From the NCBI GenBank assembly GCA_025358395.1, contig JANYJT010000030.1, positions 7,447 to 71,446 of the forward strand: a DNA stretch of 64,000 nucleotides, in the 5' to 3' direction. Numbering within the stretch: position 1 is the first letter of the stretch; every line of letters begins with the position of its first letter. A program made the translations under genes and the position numbers. The notes beneath the pieces are model-generated. The model had not been told where the DNA came from and did no database searches. It saw nothing but the letters and a program-made list of their open reading frames with translations. Of this stretch, positions 57,601-63,200 are shown piece after piece. Source of the stretch: Bacteroidia bacterium. GTDB lineage: Bacteria; Bacteroidota; Bacteroidia; Bacteroidales; Prolixibacteraceae.

Positions 57601-58218
57601 TGGCGTCAGCTTTTTTTGCCAAAACAGTGAGGAGTTTTTAAAGTCAGCCGACTCTCTGTACAACAAATCATCCTTTAAAAAATCAAGGTACGAAAATGAG
57701 TTTATTTCAGGAAAAGTACCATTTGCAAACAGACTATTGTATGTTTCTGATATTGCCTGATTGATAACTGACCTACCGTTTGCATCGTTGGAAAAATGAT
57801 GGAATCTTGGGAACCAGATATATTGCTTTTCATCGGTTTGTAAAACCTTATCCATGAAAAGATTTTTATTTTCAAATGGGAATGGTTTATGATTTTCATT
57901 TTCAAGAAATTGCAACGCTGCTTGCAATGGATCTTCGCAGGCCCTGAAATCAATATATTCAAAATTGCCTTGGGTTTCCTGGACAAATTTTTGGTACAAT
58001 TGACCATCCTTTGTGACAAATCTTAGGCGTTGTGCGTCAAATTTTGTGGTGACATAATTGATTGATTTTTCAAAAAGATCAAGATCCAGGTCACCGTTGA
58101 GCAGCAGAGAGCCACCCATGTTGTATTTGCTTTCATTCCTGTAGAGAAGATAGTCATAGTAAAATGATTGCTGTGGTAAAGTCAGCGGATATATTTTGTC
58201 CTCACAAGTCATATTCAT
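48601..58218 (-). CDS. Three-module NRPS with starter condensation domain
   Basis: A 3205-residue synthetase, C-A-T three times, acting before the hybrid enzyme. Approximate domains: C 8-450 (HHFSNDANG at 139), A 480-960, T ~991 (LGGESL); C 1045-1480 (HHIAGDG), A 1510-2030, T ~2058; C 2110-2550 (HHIICDG), A 2570-3085, T ~3122. The first C domain has no upstream carrier and resembles the first C of EntF/DhbF proteins, which join an acyl or aryl starter to the first amino acid. Pocket residues by eye: DAFTIAAVCK (Phe-like), DAKDVGVDVK (Glu/Gln-like), DVKDFGFVEK (unassigned, similar class). There is no TE; the acidic tail may dock to the hybrid enzyme. Its stop overlaps the next gene. The upstream AT stop lies 90 bases away. 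Confidence 0.95.
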   Translation of the reverse strand: MNMTCEDKIYPLTLPQQSFYYDYLLYRNESKYNMGGSLLLNGDLDLDLFEKSINYVTTKFDAQRLRFVTKDGQLYQKFVQETQGNFEYIDFRACEDPLQAALQFLENENHKPFPFENKNLFMDKVLQTDEKQYIWFPRFHHFSNDANGRSVINQAISETYNSLFANGTFPEINSFSYLDFLKDDLLYRESADFKNSSLFWQKKLTPLPEPLDFTAKKHSIKNFSLHNERVTLNVHRICYASIMKIADETGVSTFQALLGILYTTLYKLYRKNDIIIGMPVLNRSNHKFRNTPGLFMNMIPLRLNLAAEWTLADILNAIKTEVKESYRHQRLPLSETFKYFRTHPDFKNELFDVTIIYRKMNFSHKFGNAEKFIPITLDTQLRNESLSIEIDEYDEDENVNIYFNYNPQVLSEQEAIQFARCFEAVLFELIYFPEKRIAEVKYLSVFEQHKILKTFNLNGEVKRSDKTIISKFDECAGAFSNNAAIIKNEESLTYFELNIRANRIANYLIEQQNICKGDIVCMAAERSPAALSAMLGIMKAGAVYLPVESQNPNDRIEFILKNSCAKLLISDNQKHYGLCEKVIFLNDISCSNDSVPSVDILREDLAYIIYTSGSTGAPKGVMIEHGSFMNMFVNMIGVFGVTETDKVLQFASSGFDAAVFEIFQALLTGAALVIFDKEIIQNPMLFIREMNEQKITVATIPPPYLNALDKPEFPHLISLITAGEQANVSDVNHYKKSVRFINAYGPTEVSVCASYFIAEKDKDYQEKVPIGKTVSGSSIYILNASLEALPVGFPGELCISGPSLARGYLNNTELTNQKFVPDPFEENQRMYRTGDRARFLPDGNIEFIGRIDDQVKIKGNRIELGEIEKRLKYFYQVRDAVVLDVESNGDKSIAAFIVSDEVVVLPVLRKFLQDFLPEYMIPQHFHFVENIPLTFNGKTDKNKLRKFVTSSPVVRNNRISKPTELELKIIPIFEQVLNYSPVEVNDNFFELGGESLKIARLITYIKKELHQEVSFRTIFDHPTVRGVAEELEKLDVISYQEISPCGERDIYPLSHAQKRLWILAQDKINAAAYNMPVPLLLEGKVNLEHLNKSICTIVNRHEILRTVYFEVDGSPFQKVLSVVNNLIVEHDLSREKNALEKAELIINRAVMAPFDLSCEIPVRVHIAKVDEAKYIFLLLIHHIAGDGISIGILMHELSDLYNALAKGDEKYSLFPLKIQYKDYAVFEQTLLDSPQYLREREYWRKILSGSIPVLDLPSDRVRPPIKTYQGKYIFSEIDASLSKKLVAFGKVNNVSPFMVLLTAVNILLHKYTSDEEIIVGSPVAGRSHQELENQIGVYLNTVALRNCVDVEKSFREFMLSVKNQSTEAFSNSNYPFDSLITFLNLERDTSRAPLFDVLVQLQNTDTTELNLNGVKSSSFKVDFTAGKFDLTFTFTESPEKIDFTIGYNTNLFDSMRIERMARHLKNIIAKAVCYPDVSIKEIEIVDQTESAHLFDMSEGAIVHREKKTVLALFDERVLASPDHTALVFNGLKLSYKQLDQRANEVANVILSRIQIVPDDIIAILAPRSELMMTGIIGILKAGAAYLPIGNDLPPERIKFMLSDSRAKMLLTDSSMFLQADALLKDANSSPDKEISLLDISRISNPCHKNPAVEVEHSSLAYVLYTSGSTGTPKGVMIEHRSLFNLVMGLSEAIYGRCETPLNIALISPFVFDASVKQIFYALSFGHCLDIVPDETKVSGRKLLDYYKDHFITVTDGTPVHLEIIAEELNREIQTYLPDRFVIGGQQLMHQTVRSFYDKIATNPPIISNVYGPTECCDVSTSYSITKESIRGISSALSSMPIGRPIDNVMVYILDSGLSQVPIGINGEIFIAGEGVARGYLNNPELTEMKFFEVNLSGNKGIYKSGDVGRFLEDGNIVLSGRSDDQIKLRGFRIELTEIENCLKNYDTINSAAVVSLGEGNTTEIAAYFTSNEKIESEDLKQFLSVHLPDYMIPSYFMQMGNFPVTANGKVDKKSLPIPVKEKVLEANAGTPADMLEQKLCYIWKELLNVDHVHVNDNFFKLGGHSLIAIRLVSRIHKEFNVEINIWEVFKHATVSSLAKLLISKNPSHFKPIEKLEKSAHYPLSHSQRRLWFLSKLEGHNSLYNLPAALHFKGKIDVQVLEKVFKAIIQRHESLRTYFIEIDGEPFQKIAETIDFEIERSENPGIYWDKKILKDIAVEYFKHEFDLSKVPLLKIKLVYLSEDNYLFLFNMHHIICDGWSIEVMLNEVQIYYDSIINNLGDPFPPLRIQYKDYASWQNKILSEESLGMNKDYWKQKLSNPRPQLNLPADFSRSDSFTMDGDLLQSTINDAHAIALKGIGSCLNASLYMTLLSAVYILLHKYSGDEDIMVGAPVAGRQHYDTENQVGFFINTLVLRNEINPENTFQEILLKVKDNLTGAFDNQIYPFDRLVDELDVERIQNRNPLFDVMVVWMVKNAMGMKLNFNGIEAEGIDFRITRSMFDLTFLFDETDGKIDFAIEYNTSLFRKERIQRMSVHFEKLLESIISHPNEKIKNLEITPAEEKEKLLYKFNNRSFPLNLKSNVIELFNQQVRACESSMALVYEGKEISYGALDRLSNRIANSLIDQVSPTKDQVVAVVVEDPILAIASLLGVMKTGAGYLPVMPDTPIERIAYILKDSCSKAVLVDNSLLSPKRNEKDFFSGEILIMDVSELRIEDESSPVNIIEHNNLAYVIYTSGTTGVPKGVMVEHESLSNLMSSLNNNIYVCNDEVRRELMISSFAFDVSLKQIFATLCHGNTLHLLSSDRRLDPREIIKYVVENEINIIDLTPSLFAAMLEEGFSEISKPDLKEVFIGSEALPIKLVKNFYSFPRNKEIHLTNFYGPTECCVESTSYRFDPDRLDVSPDIAPIGKPLLNTQIYILDKWMNLCATGIPGEICIAGKGLARQYLNDPAKTNEKFVQFPLLEGVRIYKTGDIGRTDEDGNIEFLGRLDEQVKIRGYRVELQEIEKKLREVKEINDCAVTLFGKNGNSELVAYFTSDQAIEAIALKNHLTSFLPKYMVPAYFIQLEKIPLSVNGKANKKFLPDPVGVKEEKFREAKDEIEFLILRICTNILKKEGIGLGDNFFEIGGHSLNAVRLISQIQKELNVDIALKEIFYTPVLLDISEKVKAQLESRKSIVTKEEEVKLIVPVSDDELELLSNIQFEDDEE

Positions 58219-58308
58219 AAGCTAACTTCAAAACAAAGGTTATGTTTACTATAATTAAATGCCGTACCTGAAGACATATTTATCGTCATGATCAGTAAGC
58301 GGATGAGT

Positions 58309-59229
58309 TTATTTTATGTTAACAAATAACTCTTCGATTTGATCAAAAGCAAAATGAGATAATTTATCCATTTTTGTTGCCGAAAGTTTGGTCAGCGTTT
58401 TCCCCGGTGGAAGTTCGAGGGTTGCCTGTACACCGGTTCTGTCTATATAGGATGATATCTTCAGCCAGTTCACGGGTGCGGTAATCTGATCGACAAGCAA
58501 AGGGATAATTTCATTCTCTCTCCCATAAGGTTTACTGGTAACATTCGAAATCACCGGAAAATTCAGTTTCGCATAATGGTAATTTTGCAGTTCTTTTTCG
58601 AAGGCAATGGCAGCAGGTCTCATCATCGGGCTGTGAAACGGAGCGCTGACTTTAAGCGGAATAATCACTGCACCAAGGCTTTTCGCTTCTGAACCAACCC
58701 TATTCACAGCTTCTCTCTCGCCGGAGATTACAACCTGTCTTTCTGAATTGATATTCGAGATTACGGCAGATTTCTGCAAGCTGGTAACCGCAATGATATC
58801 TTCAACTTCCTGAACAGACATTCCATTGATGGCAATCATCGCGCCATTTCCAACTTCGGAGGCTTCCTGCATAAGCTGGCCTCTTTTTCGAACAATTCTG
58901 ATGGCATCCCCAAACGCTATTGCACCACTGCAACACAATGCTGAAATTTCGCCCAGGCTGTGTCCTGCCATTAGTACAGGCATAAAATCATATTCCTGAC
59001 GCAAAATCTGAAAAGCACAAAAACTGTTAAGTAAGATTGCAGGCTGCGCATTTGCAGTGAGAGTTAACTCAACTTCCGGACCGTTTAGGCACAAATTCAA
59101 AATATTGAATCCAAGCAATTCATTTGCTTCGTCAAAATATCTTCTTAGATATGGAAAATCACCAAGTAATGATTTGGCCATTCCCGTAAATTGTGAACCT
59201 TGTCCGGGAAGTAAAAGTGCTATTTTCAT
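58309..59229 (-). CDS. Discrete malonyl-type acyltransferase (trans-AT)
   Basis: A 306-residue FabD-like acyltransferase. The start MKIALLLPGQGSQF, the nucleophile Ser in AGHSLGE near residue 90, RGQLMQEA and the APFHSPMM motif indicate malonyl-CoA rather than methylmalonyl-CoA. Such discrete ATs load the carrier of AT-less PKS modules in trans. It is the first gene of the biosynthetic series, 90 bases before the NRPS start, on the same strand. It could alternatively be the housekeeping FabD, but its position and the AT-less KS module argue for a dedicated role. Confidence 0.9.
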   Translation of the reverse strand: MKIALLLPGQGSQFTGMAKSLLGDFPYLRRYFDEANELLGFNILNLCLNGPEVELTLTANAQPAILLNSFCAFQILRQEYDFMPVLMAGHSLGEISALCCSGAIAFGDAIRIVRKRGQLMQEASEVGNGAMIAINGMSVQEVEDIIAVTSLQKSAVISNINSERQVVISGEREAVNRVGSEAKSLGAVIIPLKVSAPFHSPMMRPAAIAFEKELQNYHYAKLNFPVISNVTSKPYGRENEIIPLLVDQITAPVNWLKISSYIDRTGVQATLELPPGKTLTKLSATKMDKLSHFAFDQIEELFVNIK

Positions 59230-59478
59230 ATCGGTTAGGGTTGTTCAAAATAGTTCGTTGGTGCATCGGCATGACACACCATCTTACCAATCACGAAACG
59301 AACATGTTGCATCACCACACCCAATAGGATGAAAAAAAATTTCGACATTATGGAGTTCCATACTACATTGAAAAAGCAGATTATTATAGTATGAAATACC
59401 CCGTCAATTAGGGACGGGGTATTTCGCGTCAGGTCACATTTCAAGTGGAAGAAAGCAAATTTGAAAAGACAAATTTTT
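59230..59478. other. Intergenic region upstream of the biosynthetic series
   Basis: This 249-base gap separates the DUF697-type gene from the AT gene and probably carries the promoter of the whole minus-strand series. Apart from the terminator hairpin at 59393-59425, I could not find a clear TAnnTTTG box or an operator. A 69-codon ORF here looks non-coding. Confidence 0.45.
59393..59425 (-). terminator. Hairpin terminator after the DUF697-type gene
   Basis: GAAATACCCCGTC (59393-59405) pairs perfectly with GACGGGGTATTTC (59413-59425) around a 7-base loop, downstream of the stop at 59479 on the minus strand. No long U run follows, so it may be a weak terminator or an mRNA-stabilising end. Confidence 0.55.
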
Positions 59479-59997
59479 TTATCCGACTTTTTCCTCTTTC
59501 ACTTTTTTCTTTTCATCCATTTCTTTGGCGAGCTCTTTACCCTCCTCAAATTTCGCAAAGAAATAATCTTTTAGCGTTGCCGGGTTAAAATCAAGAAAAG
59601 TACCGCCTGCTTCGAAGTGCTGAATAAAAACTTTGCCTACAGCGTAAGTTGCGGCACCGGAAAACAAAGACATCGATAAACCACCGATCAGTGTTCCTAC
59701 CACCGGTATCATTTTCAACAACATGCCCATGCCGCCAAAGGACAATGAATTGGGAACAATTGATCCTATAAGTGCTCCTACAATCGCCTTTCCTCTGTTC
59801 TCGCTGAATTTAATGCCATACATGTCTGACATGTCCTTCAGCATTTTGAGCTGAACACCTGAAACAGCAGCAAGATCAACGAATGGAACCGGGATTAGGC
59901 CTGCTCCCATTGACCACCACATGTACTTCTTTACCAAATCGGTAGCTAAAACTTGGTTTGACTGATCAACATTTTCAACAACTACATCTTTTACCAT
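59479..59997 (-). CDS. DUF697-like membrane-associated protein
   Basis: A 172-residue protein. After a short acidic start it has two or three glycine-rich hydrophobic segments (GAGLIPVPFVDLAAV, IVGALIGSIVPNSLSFG, IPVVGTLIGGLSM). The helix VQLKMLKDMSDMYGIKFSENRGKAIVG links the first two. This pattern matches the DUF697 (YcjF/GTPase-associated) family. The C-terminus is a highly charged helix (EEGKELAKEMDEKKKVKEEKVG). The role is unknown. A perfect Shine-Dalgarno site precedes the ATG, and the gene ends before a strong hairpin, so it seems a single unit apart from the NRPS cluster. Confidence 0.7.
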   Translation of the reverse strand: MVKDVVVENVDQSNQVLATDLVKKYMWWSMGAGLIPVPFVDLAAVSGVQLKMLKDMSDMYGIKFSENRGKAIVGALIGSIVPNSLSFGGMGMLLKMIPVVGTLIGGLSMSLFSGAATYAVGKVFIQHFEAGGTFLDFNPATLKDYFFAKFEEGKELAKEMDEKKKVKEEKVG

Positions 59998-60003
59998 AAC
60001 GAA

Positions 60004-60010
60004 CCTCCTT
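60004..60010 (-). promoter_or_regulatory. Strong Shine-Dalgarno site for the DUF697-like gene
   Basis: AAGGAGG on the minus strand lies six bases before the ATG at 59997. Such strong sites are rare in Bacteroidota and suggest high expression. Confidence 0.6.
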
Positions 60011-60169
60011 ATTAAAATTAGTACAAATAAATATGTCGGTTTTTTGTTCAGATCCCATTGAAAATTACATCTCTTGGCGATAGCAACATCAAATATAACA
60101 AAATTTTTGGCAAATTCTAAACTATTTAACTAATAGTTCATATATTTTGACCTGAACATATAAAGTAAC

Positions 60170-60206
60170 AATCCCCCTAAAAAAAAGTTCAATTTTTAGG
60201 GGGATT
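60170..60206 (-). terminator. Hairpin terminator after the repeat protein gene
   Basis: AATCCCCCTAAAAA (60170-60183) and its exact reverse complement (60193-60206) form a 14-bp stem with a 9-base loop, 57 bases downstream of the stop codon at 60263 on the minus strand. The T-rich second arm fits an intrinsic terminator. Confidence 0.65.
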
Positions 60207-60262
60207 TTCAAAAATAATATAGATCACAAAAGTGTATTAAAATGCAATAAAATTAGTCTCTT

Positions 60263-63200
60263 CTAATTGGTGCAATCACCCAAAACAGTCAGTGTAACAC
60301 CTGATGCAGCATCGAAGGGTTTACCACTGTTGGTTACAATCCCCTGATAAGCACAAACCGTAACTGTCACGCCTATTGCGATAGGTGTCAGTCCTGAGGG
60401 AGCACCATCCGCTTTGGTGTAGGTGTAAGAAGTTCCCGCATCTGTTCCTCCTGTTCTGGTGATCTGTACCGATTTAAATTTGGCAAAAGATACCGTTATG
60501 TCACTGAAGTATTTTGCCCCGGTGGTATTTTCGGTCAGGGTGTAGCGTAATAAGTAAGACTCACCTTGTCTGCCGAAAAAGTCAGGGTTTCTAATATTTG
60601 CATTGGAAAAACAACCATTTTGTCCGGAGATTACAGACCAGCTCATTGAATAACCATTTGGGGCTCCGCTCCCGGCCAGGGAAGCCCTCAGCCAGCTCTG
60701 ACAACCATTGTTGGTCGGAACCACGATGACTCCCGGAATATTCCCCAGATCATTTCCTGCACTGACTACTGGCTTGGGCGATGTCGTAAAAGTAACCTGA
60801 TTCCCGTAGGCTGTACCGGCAGTGTTGGTGGCATAAGCCCTGAGGAAGTACGTTGTTTCAACTGCCAGTCCGGTGATACTGCTGACAAAAGTTCCCGAAC
60901 CTGAGCCATTGGTTGTTTTACTGTCTGCAATGGTCGGATTCGGAGAAGTGCTCCAGCAGACGCCCCTGGCTGTCACGGTCGAACCTCCTGCAGAAGTAAT
61001 GTTACCTCCGCTGTTGGCTGTAGAGGCCATAATTGCCGAAACATTGGCTGTAGTTAAAGTGGGAGCGATAGTGGCAGAAGTGAAAATCACATCATTCCCA
61101 TAAACTGTTCCAACACTGTTTGTGGCATAAGCCCTAAGATAATAGGTAGTTCCCGGGTTCAGTCCGGTTATGGAACTGGTAAAGCTTCCCGTCCCTGAAC
61201 CATCCAGGGTTTTACTGTTCCCAATGTTTGGATTGGGCGCCGCACTCCAGCACACACCTCTGGCCGTGACAGGAGTTCCTCCGTCACTGATAATATTGCC
61301 ACCACTGGAAGCAGTATTTGGAGTAATTAAGCTGACATCAGTTGTTGTTATGCTGGCGGCAACCGCCGAAGTTGAGAAAGCTATAGAATTGCCATAAACT
61401 GTTCCAATGCTGTTGATTGCGTAGGCCCGTACATAATAAGTCGTTCCTGGGGAGAGTCCTGTGATGGCACTGTTAAATGCACCGTTTCCGGATCCATCCG
61501 ATGTTTTGGAATTAGCAGTAGTAGGATTGACTGAAGTACTCCAACATACACCTCTGGCAGTTACTGAAGCGCCTCCTGAAGAAGTTACATTTCCACCACT
61601 GACAGCAGAGATAGAGTTTATGCCGGATATGGCATTTGTTGTAATAGTTGGAAGAACAGCCGGAATAGAGAAACTAACCTCATTCCCATAGGCTGTGCCC
61701 GCACTATTGGTGGCATAAGCCCGAACATAATAAGTTGTGCCGACCACAAGACCTGTCATTGAACTGGTAAAAGCACCTAAACCTGAGCCGTCTGAAGTTC
61801 TGTTGTTGTATATTGTCGGATTGGTATTTGTACTCCAGCAAACGCCTCTGGCAGTCACACCCGATCCTACAGATGATGTGATATTTCCACCACTGGAAGC
61901 AGTCGAAGTTGCAATTGAAGTGATTGCTGCAGTTGTTAATACCGGCAACAATGCAGATGCTGTAAATGTCACTTGATTCCCATAAGCCGTCCCGGCACTA
62001 TTGGTGGCATACGCCCTCACATAATAAGTTGTGCCCGCAGATAATCCGGTCAGCAAGCTGGCAAAGCTTCCCGGGCCAGAGCCATCCGTTGTAAAACTGT
62101 CAGAAACCATAGGATTTGGCGAGGTACTCCAGCAAACACCCCTGGCAGAAACATTGGCCCCGGCAGCAGTGATAGAGCCACCAGCTGCGGCTGATGTAGC
62201 CGTGATGGAAGAAATTTGGTTTGTGATCACATTGGCTAAAACTTCAGGAGTAGAGAAAACCTCCTGACTACCATAAGATGTACCGGCACCATTTGTTGCA
62301 TAGGCCCTTACATAATAGGTCGTTCCGGTAGATAGTCCGGTGAGTGAGCTCGTAAAGCTTCCTGTACCTGCACCATCTGTCGTTTTACTGTTAGCAATAG
62401 TTGGATTCGCTGAGGTGCTCCAGCAGACACCCCTTGCGGTTACAGCCGAGCCATTGTCGCTCGTAACATTGCCACCACTGGTAGCAGATGTGGATGTTAT
62501 TGCTGTTACTGCAGAAGTTGAAATTACAGCATAGACATTTGTTGTAGTGAAAGATAGTTCATTCCCATATCCGGTTCCGGCACCATTGGTCGCATACGCT
62601 CTTACATAATAGGTTGTACCCGGGGTTAATCCAGTCAATGAACTGTTAAATACGCCTGTTCCGGTGCCATCCGTTGTCTTGCTGCCTGCTGTTGTAGGAT
62701 CATGAGAAGTACTCCAGCAAACTCCTCTGGACAAGACAGAAGACCCTCCATCTGCAGAAATATTTCCACCACCGGAAGCCGCAGTCGTTGTAATGGAGGC
62801 AATTGAAGAGGTTGTTAAGGTAGGCGCTACCGCTGATGTTGTAAATGAAATTTCGTTGCCGTAGGAGGTCCCGGCACTATTGGTGGCATAAGCCCTCACA
62901 TAATATACTGTTGCCACTGTCAGTCCGGTGATGGAGCTTACGTAACTACCTGCACCTGTTCCATCGGAAGATTTATTGTTTGAAATTGTCGGACTGGATG
63001 TTGTACTCCAGCAAACACCTCTGGCGGTGATCGTAGCTCCACCTGTAGAGGTAATATTTCCACCGGATACAGCTGAATTTGAGGTGATAGAAGAAATTGA
63101 ACTACTCGTTATAGAAGCAGTAATTGCCGAAGTTGTAAAAGTTTGTTCCGGTCCGTATGCCGTGCCAATGCTGTTGATGGCATATGGTCTGATATAGTAG

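Noticed and set aside
30630..58218. Epimerisation or methyltransferase domains in the synthetases
   Set aside because: I looked for typical E-domain and MT inserts between A and T domains and saw none; each module is plain C-A-T.
59235..59444. 69-codon ORF between the AT and DUF697-like genes
   Set aside because: It overlaps a strong terminator hairpin, has no recognisable pattern and reads like antisense AT-rich text.
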